A stretch of DNA of 25,380 bases from Candidatus Nomurabacteria bacterium (GTDB taxonomy: Bacteria; Patescibacteriota; Minisyncoccia; Phycocordibacterales; PALSA-1337): the NCBI GenBank assembly GCA_943349555.1, contig CALQZK010000006.1, positions 1 through 25,380 on the forward strand. Direction: 5' to 3'. The number at the start of each line of letters is the position of its first letter. Position 1 is the first letter of the stretch. Positions 4,871 through 14,114 of the stretch are shown here, piece after piece. Below the pieces are notes generated by a model. It was not told the DNA's origin. It ran no database searches and worked only from the letters and a program-made list of their open reading frames with translations. The translations under genes were made by a program, and so were the position numbers.

Positions 4871-7800
4871 TTAAAACTCGTTTATTGAGGTGTCAATAGC
4901 TTGTACCTTAATGAATGTGGAAACTGGATTATCATTACCAGCGAAACATCCAATGGAATATGTGGCCAACGATGTATCTTGAACAATTGATTTTCCGGCA
5001 TTAAATACATCTGATAGTTCTTGACCGCTAAATCTCTTATTCCATATTCCGTCAGCTCTAGGATTATTAACCATACCTCCGTCACACCTATCAAATCCTG
5101 GAATGGGTAGCGGTCCCGCAATCAACTTAAACGGTTCCCCTTTCCTAACTCTAGCCATAGGAATTTCATCAGCCCTACTGTCGGCCAATTTATCCCCATT
5201 ATTATATCTTCCACCATTCACTTTCAGAGTTACATAAGGATCAGCAGTATAAGTGAAGGTGAACACGACATTTTCATTACTTACATTATAGCTTGCTGTA
5301 TCTCCAGTTCCAGCGATTGTATTACCAGCTATAGTTCTAGTCCAAGTGACTGATGAGTATCCATCAATGCTACTATCTACACTCACAGTATGATTCCCCG
5401 ATAGATTACTTTGGGCTGTACCACAAGTTACAACTTGTTTTGCCGATGAAGGTTTCTGAAGACGACATTTAGCATTATTAAGAGCAGTTATGTCAGCTGG
5501 CTTGGTACTTGGTGGTGATAGCTGATGATTCACCGTAATTGACCCATTTTCGCTAGTAGTAGGGGGCGGACAACCTCCCGCAGCACATGCCGTAAACGTC
5601 GCTGTCACATTCTGCACATTTGCCATATCAACACCACATGTCTTCGCAGAATCACTACATACTCCTGACCAACCTGTAAATGTAGAGTTTGAACCTGCAA
5701 CTGCTTTTAGATTAGTAACTACACGGGAAGTAAATACTTGGGAGCAACTGCCTGAAGTACAAGTTTTTACTGCCCCTCCATCATCCGACACAGTACCACT
5801 TCCAGTTCCTGCTATTGTAATGTTTAGCGTAGAAGCTGGAGTGAGTGTCACTGTATTTGAGTTGACAGCTGTTTCTTTCCCATCACTATTGAGTCTGAAA
5901 ATGTATTTCGAACCAGTCACTGGTCCTATTTTCAAACCACTTGGGGAAGTAACTGCCTGCGCCTTGCCATTTAAGAGTTTAGTTATTATTCCAACGGAAG
6001 GCATTCCGTCACTTATCCATGAACTTCCATTATTAGTTGAGTATTCATACTTGCTTGTAATTGAATCTATTATTTTAGTCCCAGAATTTGCGACAGTTCC
6101 GATAAGACTATAGGTTTTGCCGGTAAGGCACATATCTTCTCCAACTGGATCAGAACAGGTGAGGATCAGTGTGTTCTGTAAAACGGCTTTAGGAACTTCT
6201 CCACTCTTTTTTCCACAGATGAGAACTGCTCCATCGGCACCATTTCCGGTAACACTAACTGAATTAGAAGAACCTCCGCCTCCGCCTCCAGGAGAAACTC
6301 CGTCTTTACCAATAGCTCCCGCTACTCCACCACCACCTCCATTTGCACCCTTTCCTCCACTTCCTGGTGCATAATGAAGAAGTCCTCCTGTCACAGATGA
6401 GCCTGTATCTCCAACTTTACTAACAATACTAACTGGACCAAAAGAATAACCGGAACCGCCAGAGCCACCACTATGAGAAGCACGGTACTCGTCATCTGCA
6501 TGTGTAGGGCCTTGACCTATACCCCATCCACCGCTACCTGCTCCAAAACCACTTACTGCCCCGTCATAACCCTTACCGGATTCTCCTCCACCATACGCTA
6601 CCCCTCCGTGTGATCCAGCATTTCCTCCACCCCCAGATCCTACGGTATAAATAAGTTTTCCATTTACGCGTACTTTAAATTCGCTACTGCCAGCTGAAAT
6701 TGTTTCCCTTATGGCCCCAGCCTTCGGCATATCTACATATGCAATCTTTCCGCCCTTACCCACAAGTATTTCATAGGCAGTGCCAGGAGTAACACTTAGC
6801 TCAGCCTCTGCATATCCTCCTCCACCACCTCCTGCGCCACTTTCTTGAGTTCCATTCTGACTAAGACCCACACCACCTGAACCTCCGGCACCCCATACTT
6901 TCAGGTTCACCAAAGAAACATCATTTGGTACCGTCCAAGTAGATAAGCCTGATGTCGTCTTCTTCAACAATTCCGTCTCACCCGCAGCACAGGAAAGAGC
7001 TGGTGGTGGAATGACTGGCTCAGAAGAAACATTGATAGTTTGTTGGCCTTTTATGGAAACTATTCCCACTCCATTATTGGCTGCCCAATAAACCTCAACA
7101 CTTACCGTGTAAATACCTGCGGAGGATGGTGCCGAAAGTGGAATGCTGAAAGGAATACTTCCTCCAGCCAGCCAATTCGCAGCATACCCATCTTTTGACC
7201 ACCATTTTGGTGATCCTTCAGGAGGAGCCATCTTTCCAGTTATAGTACTGTCAATTCCAGAAAATCCGGGATAGGTCACTTTGATCGCTACTTGTCCTAC
7301 CCTTCCCCAATTTCCTACAGCAAAGTCTCCAGCTAAAGTAAGTGGCGATCCTGGAGTAAAGCTTGCATTATTTGCAGGCGAAGTCACGACAAGAGAAGTC
7401 TGAACACAAAGAAGATCAGTGGTATTTACCTTACAATCCACAGGATTATTTTTATTGGCTGTATAGTAAATCAGATGCTCTGTTATTGACATGCTAGAAG
7501 TGACCTTAGTCTTCCGCAAAACCTCCGCAGGGGTAACTGCCTGGGAAAGATCCTGCTCCGAAGCAAATTGCCAATATGTGAGGGAACTCTGCAGGGATCC
7601 GGAAGGTGTCTGCGCTACGACTCTGTATCCATAAAGAGCTCCAGGTGCAAGACCAGTGTTCTGTGTTGTGACTATCTTACCACTTGAAGGTTGGGAAATA
7701 GTTGTCCATAGAATTTCATTTCCACCAGTCTCTCGATATACCTTATATCCTCCAGTAGCTGTTGGGATTATATTCCAAGTAAGGTTGATGATTCCAGGAA

Positions 7801-10642
7801 CCGTCGTAGATGTTTTTAACTGTCTTGTTGCAACTAGTTCATAATCTGGAGGAATGAGAGAGAATGTAGCACTGATATTGTTGATATCCGAATTCACCGT
7901 AACTTTACATGTATTGCCTATTAAATTGACACAACCTGTCCATGTGGTAAAGACGGAATCCTCCAAGGGTGTGGCTGTCAGAATAACCGGGGTTCCAGCC
8001 ACAAAAGAGGCATTACTATTGTTTCCATAATTTATGCCCGTAGGAGAGGAGACTATATTTCCATTTCCTGTTTTCGCAACAGTCAAGGTGTACATGCGTG
8101 GATTCACCACCATACTCACAGTCTTGCTTGCTGAAGAGTAGTTGACGGTATCTGTTGGAGTGAAGTTTGCGGTAATATTTCTAGTTCCAGCATTGTAACT
8201 TTCAGTTGAATATGTGAATTTACCAGGGACATTTGATGTGGCATTTGTGATAGGACTTCCTTCTATGATTGTGAAAGCACCCCAGGTAATAACGGGAGCT
8301 GTCTTTGCAATGATGGTAAGTGTTCCACTTTCAAATGATATAGCATAATGGGAAGCTCCAGGAGAAGGAGATGTGGATGGTGCTAGTGTGCTGATAATGT
8401 AAGTCCCTGCTTGACTACTCGTAACTGCCGAGGTTGAGAGTGCTGGCGTTAGACCGATGGAAGAAGCGGAATCTCCATTTACAAAACCTGAATATGAAGC
8501 TGTGAGAGGGGGATTCACGCTTCCTTCCACCTTAGTCTTGTTGTCGGCGGTGACAATGAGAGGAACTTTCATTCCTGAAATATTCTTTGTTTGACTGACC
8601 GTGTTGTATCTCGTCTTGTCAGTTGGAACGAATGTCACACTGAAGGTGTTGGATCCTGACTTTGGTAGAGTAGTTCCCTTTGCTGGAGAGTAGGTGAATG
8701 TTCCAGGGACACTTGCTGTAACATTGTACTCCTTGTCTCCGATCACCTCTCCGTATTTTGTTGAGGAGGATGGGGGTAACCAGGTGATGAGGGGGTCGGT
8801 GATAGGAGGAGGTGTAACTGTCAAACTGACATTTTTCCATATAGAATAGTAGCTTGTGAGGTTGACGACGCTTGAACTAGGGGTGAAGTTGACCCACAAA
8901 GTCTGAGTACCTGTATTCAATATTCCACTTGCAGGAGAATATGTAAAGGTTCCAACAACATTTGATGTGGCGTTAAGCTGATTGGGACCGAGCGGTGTTC
9001 CGTATGTGATACTTGGTGGATTGTTCCATGTGATCACAGGAGTGATTTTTGCTACAGGCGCAGATATTGTGATCGTTGTAGAAGGATTTGATGTGAGATT
9101 GCCACGAAGAACTTGCATACTTGCTGTTTTTGTTCCAGTAGTAGAATACTTGCATGTGAAAGCTCCTGTATTGTAATTTGAAGTTCGGAATGTTCCTTCA
9201 ACTCCACAAGAATATTCATTGTAGTATATGTTTCCACCTTGAGTGCCTCCAATAGATGGGGTAAATGTGACATCTGTATTAACCACTGCCGTATTTGGTC
9301 CAGAGAGAGTAGCAGTGAGGGTTAGCTTAGTTGCGATTGTCAGTGTGCCTTTGTTGTATGCCACTCCCCCGGGATCAAAGGTGTAATTCGGAGTAGAAAG
9401 TGTACCCGCAGAAGGAGTGATATCGTAGGTTCCCGGAGTGCTGTTTGTAGTTGCTGTTGTGGTGAAGGTTGGAGATCCTGTGACTACACTTGAGGTGTCA
9501 CCGTTTACGAAGCCACTGTAGGATGCGGTAAAAGTAGGATTCACGCTTCCTTCCACCTTAGTCTTGTTGTCGGCGGAAACATTTAAATTCTTTTTGTCGA
9601 CTGTTAGAGTTACACTTTTGGTAATAGCGGAAGAACTGGTGAGATTGGAGGCGTTTGGAGTAAAGGTTGCAGTCAAGGTTTGTGTTCCAGCCCCGAGAAC
9701 TGTTCCCGAGGAGTAGTTGTAGGTCATGGTTCCAGTAACATTTGCTGTTGCATTGAGTTGGGTAGCACTTAATCCTGTTCCGTAGGTAATAGAGGAAGGA
9801 GCTGACCAAGAGATTGAGGGGGTGATGAGGGGTATTGTGGGTGCTGGAGCCACAACTGGAACCACTACTGGAACTACCGCCGGTGCTACTGAAGCCTTTG
9901 GTTGAACTACAGTTGGAGGAGTTGAAGGAACTGGAGCTACTGCTGGAGCTGCTGGACAGAAAGCCGCACTGATCCATCCCAAAGTGACACAAAAAATACT
10001 AGGAGCGGGTGTTGCTACTGGAAGGACTACAGGCGCAGTGGATGGAACTGGAGCTACAACTGGAGCTACTGAAGCCTTTGGTTGAACTACAGTTTGGGGA
10101 ACTGGGGAAGGGATCGGATCAGTTGTCCATCCGGTAATAGGATCAAACCTCCAAGCTGGTGTTACAACTGGAGCTACTGCTGGAACCACTACTGGAGCTG
10201 GAGCTACCGCCGGTGCTACTGAAGCCTTTGGTTGAACTACAGTTGGAGGAGTTGAAGGAACTGGAGCTACAACTGGAGCTGGAGGAGGAACTGCCACAGG
10301 AACTGGTTGAGCTTGGGGTGGGGCTGGGATAAATACAGGTGGGGCTGGGGTAAATACTCTTACAATAGTATCAAGAATATCGCCGACTTTATTGCCAATA
10401 TATGTAATTAGCGATGGGGAAGGATCTTTTGGTACCGGAGGAGAAACTTCCACAGGGTCTGTGGGAGGAACTGCCACAGGGGCTGGAGTAATTGTTTCCT
10501 TTGCGACTGGAGCGTTAGTTTCAACTTGTGCACTTACGGTTGTGAATGATGGCAGTAATAGGCTTATCAGAAAAACTATAAAAAATAGTGTTTTAGCACC
10601 TATTTTTATTATTTTCGCTATTATGTTTTCTGGATATTTCAT
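4871..10642 (-). CDS. giant secreted repeat protein (Pro-rich, MBG/Ig-like, FN3, Gly-rich)
   Basis: A 1923-residue exported protein. Order, with approximate residues: signal peptide or membrane anchor 1-39 (hydrophobic core LFFIVFLISLLLPSF); Pro/Ala/Val-rich repeats 40-275 with VVQPKASVAP three times; Ig-like modules starting with (I/V)(S/T)W...YGT near 276, 538, 618 and 786, interleaved with two MBG-type modules (DNKTKVEGSVNP) near 356-430 and 698-770; a Listeria-Bacteroides type repeat 850-925; a fibronectin III-like module 935-1030; a glycine-rich region 1238-1481; a second bacterial repeat 1606-1690; and a C-terminal region. No LPXTG motif or C-terminal membrane anchor is seen. A surface stalk or adhesin is the likely role. 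It follows a small membrane protein gene by 15 nt with no clear ribosome binding site. Confidence 0.8.
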   Translation of the reverse strand: MKYPENIIAKIIKIGAKTLFFIVFLISLLLPSFTTVSAQVETNAPVAKETITPAPVAVPPTDPVEVSPPVPKDPSPSLITYIGNKVGDILDTIVRVFTPAPPVFIPAPPQAQPVPVAVPPPAPVVAPVPSTPPTVVQPKASVAPAVAPAPVVVPAVAPVVTPAWRFDPITGWTTDPIPSPVPQTVVQPKASVAPVVAPVPSTAPVVLPVATPAPSIFCVTLGWISAAFCPAAPAVAPVPSTPPTVVQPKASVAPAVVPVVVPVVAPAPTIPLITPSISWSAPSSITYGTGLSATQLNATANVTGTMTYNYSSGTVLGAGTQTLTATFTPNASNLTSSSAITKSVTLTVDKKNLNVSADNKTKVEGSVNPTFTASYSGFVNGDTSSVVTGSPTFTTTATTNSTPGTYDITPSAGTLSTPNYTFDPGGVAYNKGTLTIATKLTLTATLSGPNTAVVNTDVTFTPSIGGTQGGNIYYNEYSCGVEGTFRTSNYNTGAFTCKYSTTGTKTASMQVLRGNLTSNPSTTITISAPVAKITPVITWNNPPSITYGTPLGPNQLNATSNVVGTFTYSPASGILNTGTQTLWVNFTPSSSVVNLTSYYSIWKNVSLTVTPPPITDPLITWLPPSSSTKYGEVIGDKEYNVTASVPGTFTYSPAKGTTLPKSGSNTFSVTFVPTDKTRYNTVSQTKNISGMKVPLIVTADNKTKVEGSVNPPLTASYSGFVNGDSASSIGLTPALSTSAVTSSQAGTYIISTLAPSTSPSPGASHYAISFESGTLTIIAKTAPVITWGAFTIIEGSPITNATSNVPGKFTYSTESYNAGTRNITANFTPTDTVNYSSASKTVSMVVNPRMYTLTVAKTGNGNIVSSPTGINYGNNSNASFVAGTPVILTATPLEDSVFTTWTGCVNLIGNTCKVTVNSDINNISATFSLIPPDYELVATRQLKTSTTVPGIINLTWNIIPTATGGYKVYRETGGNEILWTTISQPSSGKIVTTQNTGLAPGALYGYRVVAQTPSGSLQSSLTYWQFASEQDLSQAVTPAEVLRKTKVTSSMSITEHLIYYTANKNNPVDCKVNTTDLLCVQTSLVVTSPANNASFTPGSPLTLAGDFAVGNWGRVGQVAIKVTYPGFSGIDSTITGKMAPPEGSPKWWSKDGYAANWLAGGSIPFSIPLSAPSSAGIYTVSVEVYWAANNGVGIVSIKGQQTINVSSEPVIPPPALSCAAGETELLKKTTSGLSTWTVPNDVSLVNLKVWGAGGSGGVGLSQNGTQESGAGGGGGGYAEAELSVTPGTAYEILVGKGGKIAYVDMPKAGAIRETISAGSSEFKVRVNGKLIYTVGSGGGGNAGSHGGVAYGGGESGKGYDGAVSGFGAGSGGWGIGQGPTHADDEYRASHSGGSGGSGYSFGPVSIVSKVGDTGSSVTGGLLHYAPGSGGKGANGGGGGVAGAIGKDGVSPGGGGGGSSNSVSVTGNGADGAVLICGKKSGEVPKAVLQNTLILTCSDPVGEDMCLTGKTYSLIGTVANSGTKIIDSITSKYEYSTNNGSSWISDGMPSVGIITKLLNGKAQAVTSPSGLKIGPVTGSKYIFRLNSDGKETAVNSNTVTLTPASTLNITIAGTGSGTVSDDGGAVKTCTSGSCSQVFTSRVVTNLKAVAGSNSTFTGWSGVCSDSAKTCGVDMANVQNVTATFTACAAGGCPPPTTSENGSITVNHQLSPPSTKPADITALNNAKCRLQKPSSAKQVVTCGTAQSNLSGNHTVSVDSSIDGYSSVTWTRTIAGNTIAGTGDTASYNVSNENVVFTFTYTADPYVTLKVNGGRYNNGDKLADSRADEIPMARVRKGEPFKLIAGPLPIPGFDRCDGGMVNNPRADGIWNKRFSGQELSDVFNAGKSIVQDTSLATYSIGCFAGNDNPVSTFIKVQAIDTSINEF
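8511..8550. repeat. 40-bp exact direct repeat, copy 1 (MBG module)
   Basis: This 40-bp sequence recurs without change at 9537-9576. It encodes the start of the MBG-type module (ADNKTKVEGSVNP) in the giant protein. Identity at DNA level, including silent positions, points to recent duplication or gene conversion. Confidence 0.85.
9537..9576. repeat. 40-bp exact direct repeat, copy 2 (MBG module)
   Basis: Second copy of the sequence at 8511-8550, 1026 bp away. The distance is divisible by three, so recombination between the copies would delete 342 residues in frame. Confidence 0.85.
9874..9940. repeat. 67-bp direct repeat, copy 1 (Pro-rich region)
   Basis: Matches 10204-10270, 330 bp away and thus in frame. 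A shorter third copy of its middle part lies at 10064-10094. It encodes a VVQPKASVAP-containing unit. Confidence 0.8.
10204..10270. repeat. 67-bp direct repeat, copy 2 (Pro-rich region)
   Basis: Second copy of the 9874-9940 unit, in the N-terminal proline-rich stalk of the giant protein. Length variation in this stretch between strains would be expected. Confidence 0.8.
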
Positions 10643-10657
10643 ATTTTATTTTTCATA

Positions 10658-10966
10658 TCATTTATTTAAAGCCTTTAAAACTGTGTTCTTCTCTTCATCG
10701 CTCAAATTATACTGCTTTGAATTCCCTTCCCCCAATTCCTTGGAAATCTGGGCTTTTTCTTCGGCAGAAAGAGGCTTGGAACCTGCCTGAGCGCTTTGTT
10801 CCAAGATATTTGCCTTTTTTTCTTCTATTGTCTGAGGGGTTTGATCCGAGGAGATAGGATTCGCAGAATATCTGCTAGCAAAAACAGTGATAATTCCAAT
10901 AATGACCCCGAGAATTATAATTAATACTACTAAATTGCGAGTATGATGCAAAGACTCATTTGACAT
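10658..10966 (-). CDS. small single-pass membrane protein
   Basis: A 102-residue protein with one transmembrane helix at about residues 12-30 (LVVLIIILGVIIGIITVFA) after a short polar N-terminus. A charged, coiled-coil-prone tail follows (EEKKANILEQSAQ, LSAEEKAQISKEL, LSDEEKNTVLKAL). It is probably anchored in the cytoplasmic membrane. No family is recognised. Its stop lies 15 nt before the start of the giant secreted protein, so the two are likely co-transcribed. The last segments, SAEEKAQI and SDEEKNTVL, form two similar short helices. An extended -10 box 6 nt upstream of the ATG supports the start and a leaderless mRNA. Confidence 0.7.
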   Translation of the reverse strand: MSNESLHHTRNLVVLIIILGVIIGIITVFASRYSANPISSDQTPQTIEEKKANILEQSAQAGSKPLSAEEKAQISKELGEGNSKQYNLSDEEKNTVLKALNK

Positions 10967-10972
10967 GGCTCA

Positions 10973-10981
10973 ATTGTAGCA
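10973..10981 (-). promoter_or_regulatory. extended -10 promoter, leaderless spacing
   Basis: On the minus strand TGC-TACAAT (10981-10973) is followed after 6 nt by the ATG at 10966. No good -35 is present. Confidence 0.6.
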
Positions 10982-11003
10982 CAAATATGAAGTAAAAATT
11001 CTC

Positions 11004-11240
11004 TTACTTATCCACAGAAGCACTTATAGAAGAGGATACTTTGTTCCAGAGGGCAATTGCAGGCTGTTTTAAATAATCATTCCAGACATCAGCCACGACT
11101 TCTCCGGCATAAGCGAAATTATTCTTGGAAGTCTGGGATTCCACAACTTTTCTTACATCAAATCCATAGTAACTCAAAACAATAAGTGCGATAACGATGA
11201 TAATTATCCATTTAAAAAATCCTCCTTGTTGGTTTTTCAT
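11004..11240 (-). CDS. small single-pass membrane protein
   Basis: A 78-residue protein with N-terminal MKNQQGGFFK, one transmembrane helix (about residues 11-26, WIIIIVIALIVLSYYGF) and a soluble tail with NDYLKQPAIALWNKV. Short proteins of this build are common in Parcubacteria, but the family has no function known to me. The start at 11240 is preferred over 11258 because an extended -10 box ends 6 nt before it. It lies between the M23 hydrolase gene and another small membrane protein, all leftward, but has its own promoter. Confidence 0.7.
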   Translation of the reverse strand: MKNQQGGFFKWIIIIVIALIVLSYYGFDVRKVVESQTSKNNFAYAGEVVADVWNDYLKQPAIALWNKVSSSISASVDK

Positions 11241-11246
11241 AAATTT

Positions 11247-11255
11247 ATTATAGCA
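11247..11255 (-). promoter_or_regulatory. extended -10 promoter, leaderless spacing
   Basis: TGC-TATAAT (11255-11247, minus strand) followed by AAATTT and the ATG at 11240. A consensus -10 box; no clear -35. Confidence 0.65.
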
Positions 11256-11269
11256 CAAGCCAAAATATA

Positions 11270-12553
11270 CTAGAGATAGGAAAGTGGATTGAGATAAGCA
11301 TTAAATGCTGCGTATGGAATCATTATACCTGGACATGATTTGCTTTCAATAGTCTGCAATCCCTTAGTCACATAAACACCGAAATGAAGATGGGGACCGG
11401 TAGTAAATCCCGTGTTTCCGCTATACCCGATCACTTCTCCAGTTGTAACAGAATCACCGACTGATGCTGTAGGAAGAGACAAGTGCGAATAAAGAGTCGA
11501 TAGACCATTTGGATGCTTGATTGAAATCCATTTTCCATAACCACATCTTTGCGCAATACTTGTATTTATGACATTTGTCACAATTCCCCCTGCAGATGCT
11601 TTTACCGGAGTACCTATAGAAGCATTGAAATCTACACCGTTATGTCCCGTACCTTTATAAACACTTGGATTCTTGGTTGCAAACTCTGTATTTCCGAAGT
11701 ATTGGGTAATTCTTACTTTATCCAGTGGCCATTTCAATACTCCAGAACCACTACTTGGAATACTATTTGGATCAATAGCAAATTTAAGAGAAGACTCAAG
11801 ATCAGTTAACTCTTTCTCAAAAGCATCTTTCTGCACCTCCTTGGAAATCAGGACTTTTTTATAATTCGCCTCTGTATTTTTCGTTTCAGCTAAAATTGTG
11901 TTTTTCTCTTTGACTGTCTCCGCCAAGATCTTTTTCTGATTCGCTAGATCATTCTGCAATGATACTAATTGCGCTTTCTTGGTCTCTGTTTTCTTTTTAT
12001 TATCTTCCAAGGAAATTTTCACGTTTTTCAAATCATCTATCCTATCCTTAACTCCCGATTGTAGAGTATTGAGCTCATCAGTATTATTCCAAGCTTCCGC
12101 CAAAGTCCTAGAGCTCAAAAAAGTCTCAATCAGTGAATCTGACTCCATTTGGGAAATGGTATTTAGTGATTGAGCGATAACCCTCTTACCATCATCTATC
12201 CTCTCACTTTTATCATCGATCTGCAGGGAAAGCTCCTTGATCTCCAGGTTCGTAGAATCTATCTTATTCCTTGTCACAGCTAGGTCTGCCTCCAGCTTCT
12301 TGCGGGAGAGGTCGAGACTAGCCAATGTATTCTTCAGAGAACTTGCCTGTTTACCCAGAGCGTCTATTTCACTCTGATACTTTTTTATCTCTTCATTAAG
12401 CTGGCGGATATTGTCATTGCTGGCATTTATCTTATTCTTCAGCTCATCAACGGATTGCGCATGGGCTGTCGAAAAAGCCAGCACAGCGAAAGAAAGAATG
12501 GCGATTGATATAAAAATAAATGCCAATTTATAATATTGTCTAGATTGCTTCAT
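11270..12553 (-). CDS. M23 family murein hydrolase / EnvC-like activator
   Basis: A 427-residue exported protein: signal peptide 1-33 (LAFIFISIAILSFAVLAF, cleavage near AHAQ), a long coiled coil of about 34-255, and a C-terminal LytM/M23 domain of about 275-427. The zinc ligands appear intact: GHNGVDF (H and D) and PHLHFG (HxH). Intact ligands favour a real peptidoglycan endopeptidase; EnvC-type activators with the same build usually lose them. Family role: cutting peptide cross-links during division or envelope remodelling. The start codon overlaps the end of gltX by 14 nt, so it is translated from the gltX transcript. The start is supported by the signal peptide. Confidence 0.9.
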   Translation of the reverse strand: MKQSRQYYKLAFIFISIAILSFAVLAFSTAHAQSVDELKNKINASNDNIRQLNEEIKKYQSEIDALGKQASSLKNTLASLDLSRKKLEADLAVTRNKIDSTNLEIKELSLQIDDKSERIDDGKRVIAQSLNTISQMESDSLIETFLSSRTLAEAWNNTDELNTLQSGVKDRIDDLKNVKISLEDNKKKTETKKAQLVSLQNDLANQKKILAETVKEKNTILAETKNTEANYKKVLISKEVQKDAFEKELTDLESSLKFAIDPNSIPSSGSGVLKWPLDKVRITQYFGNTEFATKNPSVYKGTGHNGVDFNASIGTPVKASAGGIVTNVINTSIAQRCGYGKWISIKHPNGLSTLYSHLSLPTASVGDSVTTGEVIGYSGNTGFTTGPHLHFGVYVTKGLQTIESKSCPGIMIPYAAFNAYLNPLSYL

Positions 12554-13856
12554 AAGCAGCAGTCAGTCTTTTTATAGTCTCCTCCTTGCCGAGAATTTCC
12601 GCAATAATAAATGGGTCTGGAGACTTTTCCATTCCAGAGAGAGCGTAGCGCATCGGCCAGAGGACATTGCCTCTTCCCTTTTCTTCTGCATAAAGCCAAA
12701 CGGCTTCCTTTACTTTCTCTTTAGTGAAATTTTTTTCTGGAATATATCCTATTAAATCTATTACTTTTTTTATATATTCTTTAGTATTTTTTTCCTGCTT
12801 CCAATTTAACTTTTCTCTTTCATATGGTACAACAGCGTCAACAAATGATAACTCGTTTTTTAGAAGCTCCGGAATCTGGGCGAAGAAAGATATTTTTTCT
12901 TTCAATAATGGAGCGAGTTTCATTGCCGTAACGTCTGAAACATCGGCAGGTAAAAACAGTTTCATGGTCTCGGCAAAAATTTTTTCATCCATCATCTCTA
13001 TATATTTCTTATTGAACCAATTCAATTTCTCAATATTAAAGATCGCTCCGCTTTTCTGGACTTTCGACAGATCAAATTCCTTGACCAATTCCGCAAGCGA
13101 AAATATTTCCTGCTCGGTGCCGGGGTTCCAACCGAGCATTGCCACGAAATTCAGCAGAGCTTCCGGCAGATATCCTAAATTGCGATAGTATGTAAGGGAA
13201 ACAGTCTCTCCATGCTTTCTCTTTGAAAGTTTAGATTTATCTGTTGCCAATACTAGTGGCAGATGAGCGTAAAGTGGTCTTGTGGCTCCAATCGCTTCTT
13301 GAATGAGAATCTGTCTGGGAGTATTTGAAATGTGCTCTTCTGCTCTAATCACATGCGTGATTCCCATTTCAAAATCATCAATAACAACCGCGAGATGGAA
13401 AATGGGTTCATCAATGCTTCTAGCTATCACAAAATCACCCAGGTCAGTAGTATCCATCGTGACTTCTCCTCGTATGAGGTCAGTGAAAATTATTTTCTTA
13501 TTTGGATTTTTAAATCGTATAACTTCGTCGCGTTCTCCTTCTTCCTTTGGAATCTCCTTTGAAACATATGCATGCCCACTGTCAATTAATTTCTTTAAAT
13601 ATCCTTTATATATTTCGGTCCTGTCCGACTGCTTAGAAAAATTATCATGCTTCAATCCAAGCCAAGCCAGATCATCAACAAGTCCCTTTGTCCATTCTTC
13701 CTTATTACGAGCTTTGTCAGTATCTTCAATACGCAGAGCGAAAATACCTTTATTCTGTCGGGCATAAAGGTAGCTAAAAAGAGCAGTTCTAACCCCTCCT
13801 ATGTGCAGGAAACCTGTTGGCGAAGGGGCAAAGCGCGTTATGACTTTTGAGGACAT
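12540..13856 (-). CDS. gltX: glutamyl-tRNA synthetase
   Basis: A 438-residue class I synthetase that charges tRNA-Glu, and possibly tRNA-Gln if the organism uses the transamidation route. It starts SSKVITRFAPSPTGFLHIGG, containing the HIGH-type motif (HIGG), and has the KMSKS-type loop as KLSKRKHG. The C-terminal anticodon-binding domain is present but a little short (E. coli enzyme about 471). The start at 13856 is chosen because the family begins here and an extended -10 box ends 6 nt before the ATG. The longer frame from 13907 would add 17 unrelated residues and include the promoter. The M23 gene follows with a 14-nt overlap. Confidence 0.95.
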   Translation of the reverse strand: MSSKVITRFAPSPTGFLHIGGVRTALFSYLYARQNKGIFALRIEDTDKARNKEEWTKGLVDDLAWLGLKHDNFSKQSDRTEIYKGYLKKLIDSGHAYVSKEIPKEEGERDEVIRFKNPNKKIIFTDLIRGEVTMDTTDLGDFVIARSIDEPIFHLAVVIDDFEMGITHVIRAEEHISNTPRQILIQEAIGATRPLYAHLPLVLATDKSKLSKRKHGETVSLTYYRNLGYLPEALLNFVAMLGWNPGTEQEIFSLAELVKEFDLSKVQKSGAIFNIEKLNWFNKKYIEMMDEKIFAETMKLFLPADVSDVTAMKLAPLLKEKISFFAQIPELLKNELSFVDAVVPYEREKLNWKQEKNTKEYIKKVIDLIGYIPEKNFTKEKVKEAVWLYAEEKGRGNVLWPMRYALSGMEKSPDPFIIAEILGKEETIKRLTAAYEAI

Positions 13857-13862
13857 GGGGTA

Positions 13863-13871
13863 AGTATAGCA
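13863..13871 (-). promoter_or_regulatory. extended -10 promoter of gltX, leaderless spacing
   Basis: TGC-TATACT (13871-13863, minus strand), 6 nt (TACCCC), then the ATG at 13856. It lies 30 bp from the divergent promoter at 13901. Confidence 0.65.
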
Positions 13872-13900
13872 TGTTTTGCATAATAAAAAATAAAATAAAC

Positions 13901-13929
13901 TTGACAATATACTGTATATATGCTAGCAT
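13901..13929 (+). promoter_or_regulatory. strong promoter of an orphan transcript
   Basis: A consensus TTGACA (13901-13906), 17-bp spacer ending in TGC (extended -10), and TAGCAT (13924-13929). Same design as the two RNA promoters at 2629-2657 and 15017-15045. Start expected near 13936. Confidence 0.75.
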
Positions 13930-14013
13930 AACAGCACAGTCAGTAATGTTCATTAACACAACAAGGTCGGCTTAGAAAGGGCCGGGTTACCTACAGAAAA
14001 CCATCCAGAAATT

Positions 14014-14094
14014 ATGGCGGAGAAGAAACTATCGACACTCCTAATTATTCCCTTCCATACTCTTAGAGGCATCCACTTTCTCCTCGATAAGTAG
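14014..14094 (+). CDS. possible 26-residue peptide inside the orphan transcript
   Basis: The ORF encodes MAEKKLSTLLIIPFHTLRGI and six more residues (HFLLDK). It is short and basic with a hydrophobic middle, which could insert in a membrane. No ribosome binding site precedes the ATG, and the same bases form the putative crossing helices. It may be chance. No family is recognised. Confidence 0.2.
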   Translation: MAEKKLSTLLIIPFHTLRGIHFLLDK

Positions 14095-14114
14095 AAGCAA
14101 TCTTGGGCGATTCG

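Noticed and set aside
8973..9992. Long ORFs in other frames within the giant protein gene, such as a Ser-rich 144-residue frame at 9558-9992
   Set aside because: They are shadows of the Pro/Ala/Thr-rich repeats, have no ribosome binding site, and the main frame carries recognisable domains.
11008..11016. Exact DnaA-box sequence TTATCCACA
   Set aside because: A single copy inside the last codons of a small membrane protein gene, with no cluster of boxes and no origin genes nearby. The dnaB upstream region only has loosely similar sequences.
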